Positions 16,520 through 25,555 are shown, counted from the first letter of the stretch. The stretch is 64,000 nt of DNA from Promineifilum sp019695075 (GCA_026129185.1 JAHCIO010000021.1:12189-76188), one strand, 5' to 3'. Made by a program: numbers and translations. Notes: generated by a model not told the origin, from the sequence alone.

Positions 16520-17845
16520 CTAGAGCACCACGCCGCTGGGATCGTTGCCGGCCTCGACAATGGCCTGGCGCACGTTCACGCGGCTCAAGAGCAGCAGACC
16601 GACGATGAAAAAGATGATCAGGGCGACGATGGCGATGCGTTGGCTGCCGGTGAGCTGCACCGCCAGGGCGAAGGCGAACGTGCCGATCCACGACGTGCCC
16701 CGCTCGCTGATCTCGTAGAAGCCAAAGTACTCGGCCTCGTGCTCGCCGGGGATCATCTGCGAGAACAGCGACCGGCTCAGCGCCTGGGACCCACCCAGCA
16801 CCAGGGCCAGCGGCACACCGATCACGAAGAGCTGCACCGCGTTGGCCAAAAAGGCGTAGGCGTAGATGACGATGCCCGACCAGATGACCAGGCTGAGCAT
16901 GATCGCCCGCTTCGCGCCCATGCGCTCGGCCAGCCGGCCGAACAGCAGCGCCCCGCCAAAGGCCACGAACTGGATCATCAGCACCAGCAGGAGCACCGTC
17001 TGCGCGTCGACGCCCAGCTCGCTGGTGGCAAAGGCCGCGGCGACGACGATGACCGTTTGGATGCCGTCGTTGTAGATGAGGTAGGCGATCAGGTAGCGCA
17101 GGGTCATAGGGTATTCGCGCCACAGGCTGCCCAGGGTCGTCACGACCTGCCGCACGCCGTGGCGGAACAGGTTCGTCTCCGGCCGCTGCCGGGCCGGGGC
17201 GCGCTGCACCAGACGGCGGCGCGGATAGAGGAAGGTGAACACCAGCCACCACACGCCCGCGCCGGCCAGGCTGATGCGCACGGCCAGGGCGGTGTCGTCC
17301 ATAAGCACCAGCAGGGCCAGGTTGAGCAGCAGGTATAAGCCGCCGCCCAGATAGCCCAGCGCCCAGCCCTTGGAGCTAATCTCGTCGCGCCGGTCGGGCG
17401 AGACGATCTGCGGCAGGAAACTGTTGTAGAAGACGATGGCCGCGCCAAAGCAGAGGTTGGCGATGATGAGCAGCAGGCTGCCCAAAGCCACCGCCCCGCC
17501 CGTGCCCGCCAGCGGCATATCTTCGTAAATGAAGAACAGCAAGATGGTGGCCACCGCGCCGGTGGTGGCGAAGGCCAGCAACATGCGCTTCTTGAGCGCG
17601 GTGTAGTCGGCAATGGCCCCCAGCAACGGCAGGAAGATGACCTGCAAGATGACCGAGAGCGACACGGCGAAGGGGTAAATCGCCCCCGGCTGGATGGTCG
17701 CGCCCAGAAAGCGGAACGGCTCGGCGGCCGACTCGGCCAGTGATTGAATGTACGGCCCCAGCAGGGCGGTGACGACGGTGGTACTGAAGGCCGAGTTGGC
17801 CCAGTCGTACATCATCCAGCCGGTGATTTCGCGCTTGTCGTTCAA
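16520..17845 (-). CDS. MFS transporter, UMF1/Atg22-like
   Basis: A 441-residue membrane protein with about twelve hydrophobic segments. The N-terminal GWMMYDWANSAFSTTV is the hallmark of the UMF1 family (Atg22-like vacuolar effluxers in fungi, uncharacterised in bacteria). Other conserved pieces are GYLGGGLYLL and the acidic LLGAIADYTALKKR loop between segments 2 and 3. The substrate is unknown; amino acid efflux is proposed for the fungal relatives. The start at 17845 follows a GGAGG-type site (AGGAGGGTACCG). The downstream toroid-like gene begins after a 3-base gap. Confidence 0.88.
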   Translation of the reverse strand: MNDKREITGWMMYDWANSAFSTTVVTALLGPYIQSLAESAAEPFRFLGATIQPGAIYPFAVSLSVILQVIFLPLLGAIADYTALKKRMLLAFATTGAVATILLFFIYEDMPLAGTGGAVALGSLLLIIANLCFGAAIVFYNSFLPQIVSPDRRDEISSKGWALGYLGGGLYLLLNLALLVLMDDTALAVRISLAGAGVWWLVFTFLYPRRRLVQRAPARQRPETNLFRHGVRQVVTTLGSLWREYPMTLRYLIAYLIYNDGIQTVIVVAAAFATSELGVDAQTVLLLVLMIQFVAFGGALLFGRLAERMGAKRAIMLSLVIWSGIVIYAYAFLANAVQLFVIGVPLALVLGGSQALSRSLFSQMIPGEHEAEYFGFYEISERGTSWIGTFAFALAVQLTGSQRIAIVALIIFFIVGLLLLSRVNVRQAIVEAGNDPSGVVL

Positions 17846-17861
17846 CGGTACCCTCCTGGAA

Positions 17862-17898
17862 GGCAGTTGTCAGTGGTCAGTGATCAGTAGGTCAGTGG
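17862..17898. repeat. Heptamer tract CAGTGGT upstream of the MFS gene
   Basis: Successive 7-base units CAGTTGT, CAGTGGT, CAGTGAT and CAGTAGG lie in the gap between the MFS gene and the LCP gene. The rest of this 160-base gap shows nothing further. Confidence 0.75.
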
Positions 17899-18007
17899 TG
17901 CTGACCGGTTTTGTCGCCGGGAGGATTATCCATCGGGGCGCGGGAAGGAGCAATTTATGGGCTGAGGGGTGAGGGATGACATGATGCCTGCGCGCGCGGG
18001 ACGGCAA

Positions 18008-19573
18008 TTATGGCTCCGGCAGCGCCTCCTGCGGGGCCAGGAAGGCCGGGCGGCAGGGGTTGTAGTCGTCGCCGATGATCACGCGGTAGTTCGTGGCGCT
18101 ATCCGCGTCCGAAAGCTGAATATTGTCGGCGGGCATGCCCATCACCCAGGCGAACAGCCAGTCGTAGGAACCCTTGAAGTTGTCGCCGAAGTAGATCATC
18201 TCGCTCGTGGCTTGCGGCGCGCGCGTCTCGCCCATGACCGGCGCGAAGCCATACCAGGCCAGGTTGTCGGCCGCCAGCAAGCCCTGGGCGGGGTATTGGC
18301 TGGCGTTGATGATCTCCACGGTGATGGGCGCGCGGTCGGCCCGGTTGAGCGCCGGCGGCAGCAACAGGCGGCGGAAGGTGTCGTACATCATGCCGTCGCC
18401 TTCCCAGATGGGCAGCTGCACCGCCGCGCCGGTGTCGGGGACAGTCCAGGCCTGCATCTTGCCCGCCAGGTAGAGGTGCTGCACGCCGTTGTCGCGCACA
18501 GCCGGGGCCATCGATGCCAGTTGCAGGATGCGGCCGATGTCCATGTTCGTCTCGACGACGTCGTGGAACGTGCTCCACAACTCCGGCGCTTTGGCCACCA
18601 AACCGAGATCGACGCTCTGGTTGAGCATGGCCTGCAGGAGTTGTTGCTGGCGGCGGCCGCGGTCGAAGTCGTTGGTCGTCAGCCGCGAGCGGGCGTACCA
18701 CAGGGCCAGGTCGCCGTCCATCTGGTGGATGCCCGCCTCCAGCTTGAATTGCTCCCAGTTCTCCTCCAGCGTCGGGTCCAGCTCCGGCGAGATGAGCCGC
18801 CAGTCTTGCAACGGGCAGCTGACAGCCATCGTCACCCCGCCCAGCAGATCGACAATCTGCTTGAAGCCGTCGAAATCGACCTGGGCGTGGTAGTGGATGG
18901 GGATGCCGAAGTTGTAGAGGATGGTCTGCTCCAGCAACTCGACCCCGCCCAGGTTAATCGCCGTGTTCAGCCGGCCCATGATGCGGTTGGGCATATAGAC
19001 GTAGAGATCGCGCGGCAAGGAGATCATCGACGCTGTCTGCGCCTCGCGATTGATGGAGACGATGATCATCGTGTCCGTGCGCGCGTCGCTGCCGTCGGCG
19101 TTCTGGTCTTTGCCCAGCAGGAGGATGTTGGTTGTGCCCTCCGGCAGGTCGAAAACGGGTACAGGCGAGGGGATGGCCGTCGGCGGCGTGGGCACGCCCT
19201 CGCGCATGGAGCCGGTGATGTTCAGCGCCGGCGTGGGGTTGAATTGGGGCACGCTGGTGGGCGTCGACGTCGGTTGCGGCGTGGCCGTAGCCGGCGGGGT
19301 GGCTGTCGGCCGGGGCGTGTCGGACGCGCCGGACGACGTGTCGGTGCTGTCGGGATCGGTTGTGGCCGCCGGCGTGGCGGACGGGGCCGGCGACGGGCTT
19401 TCCGTCGGCTCCGGCGTGGGTGTGTCGGTGGTCGCGGTCGTCGGCTGGGCCGTCGCCGTCGGGAAGGGCGTCACCTGCGCCACCGGCGCGCTTCCGCTAC
19501 AAGCCGCGAGCGTCAGGCCAATGAACAGCGCCGCGATGAGCAACGCCAGACGCAGAAGTCCGTTACGATTCAT
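18008..19573 (-). CDS. LytR-CpsA-Psr (LCP) family glycopolymer ligase
   Basis: LCP enzymes transfer polyprenyl-linked glycopolymers to the cell wall or to other acceptors outside the membrane. This protein has 521 residues. The start gives a lipoprotein signal with lipobox LAAC around residue 25, then a 100-residue threonine/proline/serine linker. The LCP domain spans about 140-330, with NILLLGKD, the conserved acidic RTDTMIIVS, SLPRDLYV, and WYARSRLTTNDFDRGRRQQ containing the catalytic arginines. A C-terminal LytR_C-like domain follows at about 410-510. It is the last gene of the minus-strand polysaccharide region, 27 bases after the ABC permease, so it may attach the exported polymer. Confidence 0.94.
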   Translation of the reverse strand: MNRNGLLRLALLIAALFIGLTLAACSGSAPVAQVTPFPTATAQPTTATTDTPTPEPTESPSPAPSATPAATTDPDSTDTSSGASDTPRPTATPPATATPQPTSTPTSVPQFNPTPALNITGSMREGVPTPPTAIPSPVPVFDLPEGTTNILLLGKDQNADGSDARTDTMIIVSINREAQTASMISLPRDLYVYMPNRIMGRLNTAINLGGVELLEQTILYNFGIPIHYHAQVDFDGFKQIVDLLGGVTMAVSCPLQDWRLISPELDPTLEENWEQFKLEAGIHQMDGDLALWYARSRLTTNDFDRGRRQQQLLQAMLNQSVDLGLVAKAPELWSTFHDVVETNMDIGRILQLASMAPAVRDNGVQHLYLAGKMQAWTVPDTGAAVQLPIWEGDGMMYDTFRRLLLPPALNRADRAPITVEIINASQYPAQGLLAADNLAWYGFAPVMGETRAPQATSEMIYFGDNFKGSYDWLFAWVMGMPADNIQLSDADSATNYRVIIGDDYNPCRPAFLAPQEALPEP

Positions 19574-19600
19574 GGTTTGGTACGATGAGCGCGGCCGGGG

Positions 19601-20515
19601 CTATAACTTCTCGCCAAAATACGGGTTGAGCCGCACAAAGACCCCATAGCCGATAAACAGGACGATGAGCGATGTCACGAACGTGCGCGCCAGATAGGCG
19701 GCGTTCATGCCCACCGGGCCGTTGCTGCCGTAGGTTCCCCATAGCACCGTGCGATAGCCGTCGATAATGGAGGCCATCGGGTTGACCCAGCGCATGACCT
19801 GGGCCGGGTTGAAGGTGACGCCCAGCACCGTAGCCGTCGGGCCGAACATCTCCAGCGAGTAGAACACCGGCGTCATGAAGAACCAGGCCAGGATGACGAC
19901 CTCCAGGATCATCAGCACGTCGCGGTAGAAGACGGTCAGGCTGCCCAGCAGCAGGCACAGCCCCAGGGTGAAGATGAGCTGCGTCAGTAGCAGCACCGGC
20001 ACCCACAGAGCATGAATCGTCAGGCCAATGCCAAACACGTAGAGGAAGACCACCAGCACGGCAAAGGCGAACAGGAAGTTGACCAGGTTCGACAACAGCG
20101 CCGAGGTTGGCAGGAGTTCGCGCGGGAAGTAGACCTTCTTCACCAGCGCCGAGTTGCCGGTGACCGAAGTTGTGCCGCTGACCAGCGCGCCGCTGAAGAA
20201 ATTCCACGGGATCAGCCCGACGAGGACGAAGACGGGGTACTGCCGCAGCGCGCTGTTGGCCATCACCGTGAACAGCATAGTGAAGACGAGCATCAGGAAC
20301 AGCGGGTTGAGGATGCTCCAGAGGATACCCAAGACCGAGTTCTTGTAGCGCGCCTTCAGGTCGCGGACGACCAGATTGCGCAGCAGGTAGTGGTAGTGGC
20401 GCAGGTCGCGCAGCTTGTCGCCGACGATCTCGCGCCAGTTAGCCCAACGGCGGTCGGCGTTGTAGATGTAGACCGGTTTGTCGCCGCCGCTTTCAGGCCG
20501 GCTGTTGACGCTCAT
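19601..20515 (-). CDS. ABC-2 type polysaccharide export permease (Wzm/TagG-like)
   Basis: The membrane subunit of an ABC exporter for lipid-linked polysaccharide, 304 residues with six hydrophobic segments. The N-terminal amphipathic helix, the RDLKARYKNSVLGILW motif and the MTPVFY loop are typical of Wzm/TagG/RfbA permeases. It needs an ATPase subunit (Wzt/TagH/RfbB), normally the adjacent gene, but downstream lies the LCP gene and upstream a glycosyltransferase. No such ATPase occurs in the window: the only ABC ATPase here is fused to its own permease at 40671. The partner must be outside the window, or the gene uses a shared ATPase. Confidence 0.93.
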   Translation of the reverse strand: MSVNSRPESGGDKPVYIYNADRRWANWREIVGDKLRDLRHYHYLLRNLVVRDLKARYKNSVLGILWSILNPLFLMLVFTMLFTVMANSALRQYPVFVLVGLIPWNFFSGALVSGTTSVTGNSALVKKVYFPRELLPTSALLSNLVNFLFAFAVLVVFLYVFGIGLTIHALWVPVLLLTQLIFTLGLCLLLGSLTVFYRDVLMILEVVILAWFFMTPVFYSLEMFGPTATVLGVTFNPAQVMRWVNPMASIIDGYRTVLWGTYGSNGPVGMNAAYLARTFVTSLIVLFIGYGVFVRLNPYFGEKL

Positions 20516-20623
20516 CCGCTGTATTGTCTCCCGTTGCCGTCGCCGGGCAACGAGGCTGGATTATAGCGCGTTTCGGCGATTTGCCACGCCCGACCTAACA
20601 GGGGCATTGCAGAGCCAGTAGGA

Positions 20624-20726
20624 GCTCACGCAAAGGCGCAAAGGGGCAAAGGGCGCCAAAAAGAAATAGCTGATGATCGCGCTTCTTCTTGGCGTCCTTG
20701 GCTACCTTATGCGGCTTTGCGTGAGC
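20624..20726. repeat. Imperfect long inverted repeat of the CGCAAAG family
   Basis: The outer arms GCTCACGCAAAG (20624-20635) and CTTTGCGTGAGC (20715-20726) are perfect. Pairing continues imperfectly through about 45 bases on each side (GGCGCAAAGG, GCGCCAAAAAGAA on the left) around a short loop near 20675. It fills the gap between the permease and the glycosyltransferase. Tandem ACGCAAAG motifs of this type are common dispersed repeats in environmental bacterial genomes. Confidence 0.7.
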
Positions 20727-20759
20727 GCATCTTCCGACTTGGCAATACTTCTGCCCGGC

Positions 20760-22058
20760 CTAAGCCAGGCTCTCATAGAGGCTCAGCAGGCGGCGGCTAT
20801 GGTCGGCCAGGGTAGGCACGGGGCGGATGCCGGCGCGCAGGGCGGCCAGCCGCTCCGGCCGCTCGGCCAGCGCCCGCAGGATGCCAGCCAGCGCCGCCTC
20901 GTCCCCCGACGGGAACAGCAGCCCATCAACGCCGTCGCGCACAACCTCGGCCATGACGCCAATGCGCGAGGCCACCACGGGCACGCCGGCGGCAAAGGCC
21001 TCGTGGGCAATGAGGGAGTAGGTCTCGTACCACAGCGTCGGCACGACGAGCACGTCCAGCCCACCCAACGCCGGCCAGAGGGCCGCCCGCGACAGCCGGC
21101 CGGGGAAGCGGATGCCGGGGTGGGTTGCCGCGGCGCGCAGCCCGGCCACATAATCGGGGAACGGGCCGGCGTCGCCATAGATGGACAGGGCAACGGCCGC
21201 GGCCGGCAGGCGGTTGACGGCGGCGACGAGGTGGTGAACGCCCTTCTGCGGGCTGAGGCCGCCGATGTAGCCGGCGCGCAGCGGCCCACCGGCGGGCCGC
21301 GCCGCCTGTCCCGCGCGCGCCGCGGCCAACTCCGCCGGGCCGGCGTCGATACCTAATGGCCAGACGTGGACGCGCGGAGGGATGAAGGATGAGTCGGCGG
21401 GGACGCGCTCGGTCGGGAAGCCCATGTCGGCATAGGCGCGGCGGACGAACTCGGTCGAGGCCAACACGGCCGCCGCCCCGACGAACACCCGTCGCAGCGC
21501 CCGCCAGCGCCGGGCCATCAGCGGGGCCGCCGCCGGGGCCAGCGCCGTCAACCCGCCCAGCCCGGCCCGCGCCAGGGCACAGCGCCCGCAGTTCACGTAG
21601 CGGGCATCCGGCCCGTGGCAGAGGTGGCCACCGTCGTTGGTCAGCAGTTGCGCGTTGGCGCAGCCGTACCAGTAGTCGTGGAGGGTGATGACGTAGGGCA
21701 GGCCCGCAGCTTTGATCTCCTCTACCAGGGCCACCGGCAGGCCCATGAGGTGTTGCAGGTGGACGACGTCCGGTCGCACCTCGGCCAGCGCCGCCGCGAA
21801 GCGGTTGGCCAGCCGCCCGCCGCCGGCAAACGTGCTCAGGAAGACGGCCGCGCGCCCGCGCGCGCCGTCGCCGGCGCGGTAGACAACCGGCCCACCCGCC
21901 TCAGCCTCCGGCATGGGCCGGCCGTCGCCCGGCTCCGGGCAAAAGACGGCCACGTCGTGCCCGGCGGCGGCCTGATAGCGGGCCACGGCCTGGGTATAGA
22001 CTTCGACGCCGCCGACGTGTTGGGGGGGGTACTGATGGACGACGTGGAGGATGCGCAT
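20760..22058 (-). CDS. Glycosyltransferase family 4 with cysteine cluster
   Basis: A cytoplasmic sugar transferase of 432 residues with the two Rossmann-like domains of the GT-B fold. The start is MRILHVVHQYPP at 22058; the frame upstream only reads heptamer repeat DNA. The N-terminal domain has the glycine loop GGVEVYTQ. An insert near residues 130-175 has the HDYWYGC and CGRC cysteines seen in a GT4 subgroup in which they may bind a metal. The C-terminal donor-binding domain has the glycine-rich YIGGLSPQKGV and the EX7E-type region IAHEAFAAGVPVVAS. The donor and acceptor sugars cannot be read from the sequence. No Shine-Dalgarno site precedes the ATG. Confidence 0.9.
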   Translation of the reverse strand: MRILHVVHQYPPQHVGGVEVYTQAVARYQAAAGHDVAVFCPEPGDGRPMPEAEAGGPVVYRAGDGARGRAAVFLSTFAGGGRLANRFAAALAEVRPDVVHLQHLMGLPVALVEEIKAAGLPYVITLHDYWYGCANAQLLTNDGGHLCHGPDARYVNCGRCALARAGLGGLTALAPAAAPLMARRWRALRRVFVGAAAVLASTEFVRRAYADMGFPTERVPADSSFIPPRVHVWPLGIDAGPAELAAARAGQAARPAGGPLRAGYIGGLSPQKGVHHLVAAVNRLPAAAVALSIYGDAGPFPDYVAGLRAAATHPGIRFPGRLSRAALWPALGGLDVLVVPTLWYETYSLIAHEAFAAGVPVVASRIGVMAEVVRDGVDGLLFPSGDEAALAGILRALAERPERLAALRAGIRPVPTLADHSRRLLSLYESLA

Positions 22059-22060
22059 GG

Positions 22061-22097
22061 GGAGGGATGAAGGATAAAGGATGAGGGATGAGGGAGA
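22061..22097. repeat. Heptamer tract GGATGAA/GGATGAG
   Basis: Five or six 7-base units (GGATGAA, GGATAAA, GGATGAG, GGATGAG) lie directly upstream of the start codon of the glycosyltransferase that begins at 22058. Confidence 0.8.
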
Positions 22098-22115
22098 ATT
22101 GTACCATGGGGGATA

Positions 22116-22137
22116 CGATTCGGGAGAATCGCACCAC
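22116..22137. repeat. Hairpin element copy
   Basis: CGATTC, loop GGGA, GAATCG, tail CACCAC. It is a slightly drifted copy in the 82-base gap between two glycosyltransferase genes. Confidence 0.8.
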
Positions 22138-22140
22138 ATG

Positions 22141-23571
22141 TCAGCGTCGTTGGTGGGCGGCGATCACTTGCTGGTAGTGGCCGGCCACGCGCTCGACGAC
22201 GGTGGCCCAGTTATAGCCGCTGCGCAGCCGCTCATAGCCCTGCCGGCCGAGACGTTGGGCGAAGGGCGGGTCGCTGATGAGCCGCTCGGCCGCCGCCACC
22301 AGCCCTTCCACGTCGGCAAAGGGCACCAGCAGGCCGGTCGCGCCGTCATCGACGACGCCGGGGATGCCGCCGGCCCGCGCGGCGATGACGGGCACGCAGT
22401 GGCTCCACGCTTCCAGCAGGACGATGCCGAAGGAGTCGCTGCGCGAGGGCAACATCAGGAACTTGGCCCGGCTGAGCACAGCGTGCTTATCACGGTCGGA
22501 CAGGACGCCCAACGGGCGGATAGCGGCCTGGTCGTGGGGCGACAGGCCGCGCCGGTAGCGCTCGAATTCGGGCGTGCTGGAACCGATGAGCAGCAGGGCG
22601 ATATCCCGGCCGCGCTGCCGCAAGGTGCGGATGGCGTCGGCGGCATGCAGCGCGCCTTTGTCGTAGGACAGGCGGCCGATGTAGACGGCGAACGCTCCGC
22701 GCGCCTCATGGTGGTCGGCGGCGTAGTAGGGCGAGTCGCGGAAGTCGGCCGGCGGCGGGTCGGCGGCGCTGCCGATGACGCCCAGCCGCTCCGCCGGCAC
22801 GCGGTAGCGGGCCAGCCCGTCGGCCTCCACTGTCGTCAGCGTCAGCAGACGGTCGGCCGCGCGCATGATGCGTAGCTGGTGGCTCATGGTCGAGTTGCGG
22901 GCGACACGGTCGTTGTCGCGCTCGCCCAGGTGGGCGAAGGGGGTGACGACGAGGGGCAGGGAGGAAGGATGAAGGAGGAGGGATGAAGGATGAGGGATGA
23001 GGGATGAGGGATAAGGGAGGGGCGTGGTGGCCAGGGCGCGGGCGTAAGCGGCGACCATCCCGGACTCCCACGAGCCGTTGAAGGCGTGGAGCACGTCGGC
23101 GTCAAGCCCGGCCAGGGCTTCATCCAGGCCGTCGATGGCGGGCACGCGCCGGGCCATGCGCATCAGCGCGCCGGCCGGATTGGTCGGCAAGGCAGACAGC
23201 AGCACCATCGCCTTGCGCCACAGCAGCAGGCCGGCCCGCCCGCCGGGCATGGGCCGCAGCGGCCGGCGGATGACGCGCACGCCGTCCTCGTCCCTGTCCG
23301 ACGCCCCCGGCGCGCCCCGCCAGAAGTCGGCCTCGGTGGTCGCCGAACTGGTGAGCACCGTGACGCGCCAGCCGGCGGCGACGAGGCCACGGGCGACCGC
23401 GCCGACGTAGCGCTCGCCGCCGCCGGGAAAGGGCGGGTAAGCCGGAGTAACGAGGACCGCGTGGCCGTTGACGATGATGCAACTCCTATGGCCGCGGCGC
23501 AAAGATGACGGGTACTTTGGCCCGCGCGCTGCCGCGCACGATCTGGACCGACACGTCAACCGAGTCTTCAT
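22141..23571 (-). CDS. Glycosyltransferase family 4, start uncertain
   Basis: A GT4 sugar transferase. The recognisable domain begins VLVTPAYPPFPGGGERYV and ends with EAWSHCVPVIAARAGGIPGVV and a final helical part. The donor-binding YIGRLSYDKGAL is near the middle. The nearest ATG in frame is at 23571 and would overlap the preceding gene by 86 bases without a ribosome binding site. A good AGGAG at 23483-23487 instead points to initiation near 23475, where only ATC codons are available in frame. Residues about 184-206 (SLIPHPSSLL-like) are encoded by a heptamer repeat tract inserted in frame. The sugars are unknown. Confidence 0.85.
   Translation of the reverse strand: MKTRLTCRSRSCAAARGPKYPSSLRRGHRSCIIVNGHAVLVTPAYPPFPGGGERYVGAVARGLVAAGWRVTVLTSSATTEADFWRGAPGASDRDEDGVRVIRRPLRPMPGGRAGLLLWRKAMVLLSALPTNPAGALMRMARRVPAIDGLDEALAGLDADVLHAFNGSWESGMVAAYARALATTPLPYPSSLIPHPSSLLLHPSSLPLVVTPFAHLGERDNDRVARNSTMSHQLRIMRAADRLLTLTTVEADGLARYRVPAERLGVIGSAADPPPADFRDSPYYAADHHEARGAFAVYIGRLSYDKGALHAADAIRTLRQRGRDIALLLIGSSTPEFERYRRGLSPHDQAAIRPLGVLSDRDKHAVLSRAKFLMLPSRSDSFGIVLLEAWSHCVPVIAARAGGIPGVVDDGATGLLVPFADVEGLVAAAERLISDPPFAQRLGRQGYERLRSGYNWATVVERVAGHYQQVIAAHQRR
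22958..23020. repeat. Heptamer tract GGATGAA inside a glycosyltransferase gene
   Basis: Seven to eight 7-base units (GGATGAA, GGATGAG, GGATAAG and variants) within the coding sequence. On the minus strand they read in frame as repeats of HPSSL. Confidence 0.85.
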
Positions 23572-25483
23572 TGTCGCGGATGGTCGTGCCGTGGCCGGTC
23601 ACTTCGACCGTGATCGTGCCCAACGGATGGTGGCCCAGCCCCAGATTATCGGGCACGCGGACATCGACGGCAACCTGCGTCCAGCCGGTGGCCGTGCCGC
23701 TGGCCTGGGGGAAGGTGACGTTGCTGTCGCTGCTGCTCACGCGCCAGTCGTAGCTGGTAGCGGGCACGTCAAGCGTCAACGTCGCCCGAATCTGCTGCGT
23801 CAGGCTCGGCGCGTAGCCGATCTCAAGCTCCTCCGGCGACAGCGTGAGCGTCGCCGTCTTGGCCGCAGACGACAGTGCGCCCGTGCGCGCCGGGTCGTGC
23901 TTAAACATGGGCCAGTCGGCGCGCGTCGCCCCGCCAGGCAAGTCCCAGACGTAGAGCTTGCTGTTGTGGACGATTAGCTCCAGTTGCCCATCGCCGTCTA
24001 CGTCGGCCAGGACGGGGTTGTTCATGAGCAGACCCTTGGCGTAGTAGAACGGCCGGCCGGCCGAGGTGGTCTTGGTCAGCATCTGGCCGTTGCCGTCGAT
24101 GACACCGATCGACCAGCCGATGGTCATGAAGATCTCCATCTTGCCATCGCCGTCGTAGTCGCCCAGGACGACGCCCTTGCCGACGTCCTGCCGGTCGGTG
24201 TCGCCAAAGGGGCTGCGCGGGGTCATTGGGAAGCCGTTCACCAACCGGCCATCGGCGTGCCAGGCGAAGAGGCGGCCCTGCAACGTGGCCACGACGATCT
24301 CCGGACCGGCGTCGCCGGCGATGTCGCCAACGGCGGGCGAGCCGGGCACGAGGTCGCCCGTGGCCTGCCCGCCGCCCCAGCCGGGCAGCTCGCGCCCGAC
24401 GCTGTCGAAGGCATAGAGGCGCTGGCCGTAGGTCGGATGGTCGGGGCTGTTGTTATAGTAATACGTTCCTGTGCCGACGAAGATCTCCGGCCGGCCGTCG
24501 CCGGTCACGTCGGCCAGCGCCGGCGTCGACTGGATGATCTCCAGCCGGTATTGCGGAAAGCCGGGCAGCAGCGCGCCGCCGCCGGTCAGCCCGTAGAGCG
24601 AACCGCCACAGTAGCCCTCCATCCAACCGCCCGGCAGGCGATAGGGGCACGTCCAGCCGCCGGAGTCGCCCGGCTGGCTGTCGTCCATGTTGCCCTCGTC
24701 GGCGCCGATGAAGATGTCCAGACGGCCATCGCCATTCACGTCGGCCAGAGACGGCGAACTCCAGAGGCTATCGGCCAGGCGATTGCTCAGGTTCTCCCAG
24801 CCAAAGCGAGGGTAAAGGGCGCTGGCCGGTGGGAAGCCGGCCACACGCTGGCCGTTGTGGTGAAAGGCGTAGATGCGCTTGTCGATGCCGCCGATGACGA
24901 TCTCCAGGTCGCCGTCGCCGTCCAGGTCGCCCAACGCCGGGGTGCTGATGAAGGGCGCGGGGCAGTCGTCGATGGGGCCGGCGTCGTCGTCGCTGAGTTG
25001 GGGCCAGCCGGGGCGCGGCTGGCCGCGGTTGTCGAGGACGATCACGCCGCCCGGCTGGCAAACCGTGCCGTGCATGCTCGTGGCGACGACGACTTCGGGC
25101 GCGCCGTCGCGGTCCAGGTCGGCGATGGCCGGCGAGGAGGCGAAACTCTGGGTGTTGGCGGCCATGCCGAACAGGCCGGCCACGTCGCGATCCCACAAGA
25201 TCGCGCCGTTGGCGACGGCCACGACGTGGCCGTTGTTGGTCGCCGCGACGATGTCGAGGCGGCCGTCGCCGTTCAGGTCACCGACGCCGGGCGAACTGGG
25301 GTGACAGTTGTGCTCGGAAGCTGACCAGGAGCAACGGGTGTTGGGCAGGGCCACGGTCCACTTCGGCGCGACCTCGTCGTTGACTGCCGCCGGCTCTTCC
25401 TGTGCGCCGGCGACAGACACAAGTAATGCCAGAAGGCCCGACAGCATCAGCCCGGCCGCTCTGGCGCGTAGACGTATAGACAT
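23486..25483 (-). CDS. Secreted FG-GAP/VCBS repeat protein
   Basis: An exported 665-residue protein. A signal peptide (residues about 1-28, ending SVAGAQEE) precedes a series of seven or so beta-propeller blades with the calcium-binding pattern DxNxDGxxD: DLNGDGRLD, DLDGDGDLE, DVNGDGRLD, DVTGDGRPE, DYDGDGKME and DVDGDGQLE are visible. The last 130 residues look like an Ig-type domain with LTLSPEELEIGYAP and TITVEVTG. Such proteins are usually surface or matrix proteins; binding partners cannot be inferred. It lies inside the polysaccharide cluster, 72 bases after a glycosyltransferase. Its stop codon is directly followed by the ribosome binding site of the next glycosyltransferase. Confidence 0.9.
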   Translation of the reverse strand: MSIRLRARAAGLMLSGLLALLVSVAGAQEEPAAVNDEVAPKWTVALPNTRCSWSASEHNCHPSSPGVGDLNGDGRLDIVAATNNGHVVAVANGAILWDRDVAGLFGMAANTQSFASSPAIADLDRDGAPEVVVATSMHGTVCQPGGVIVLDNRGQPRPGWPQLSDDDAGPIDDCPAPFISTPALGDLDGDGDLEIVIGGIDKRIYAFHHNGQRVAGFPPASALYPRFGWENLSNRLADSLWSSPSLADVNGDGRLDIFIGADEGNMDDSQPGDSGGWTCPYRLPGGWMEGYCGGSLYGLTGGGALLPGFPQYRLEIIQSTPALADVTGDGRPEIFVGTGTYYYNNSPDHPTYGQRLYAFDSVGRELPGWGGGQATGDLVPGSPAVGDIAGDAGPEIVVATLQGRLFAWHADGRLVNGFPMTPRSPFGDTDRQDVGKGVVLGDYDGDGKMEIFMTIGWSIGVIDGNGQMLTKTTSAGRPFYYAKGLLMNNPVLADVDGDGQLELIVHNSKLYVWDLPGGATRADWPMFKHDPARTGALSSAAKTATLTLSPEELEIGYAPSLTQQIRATLTLDVPATSYDWRVSSSDSNVTFPQASGTATGWTQVAVDVRVPDNLGLGHHPLGTITVEVTGHGTTIRDNEDSVDVSVQIVRGSARAKVPVIFAPRP

Positions 25484-25555
25484 GACAACTCCTTGGCTAG
25501 AACGCGGCCGAAACGGGTTGAACGAGGCGCATTGGGCGGCTTCTTCCCCGTGTCC

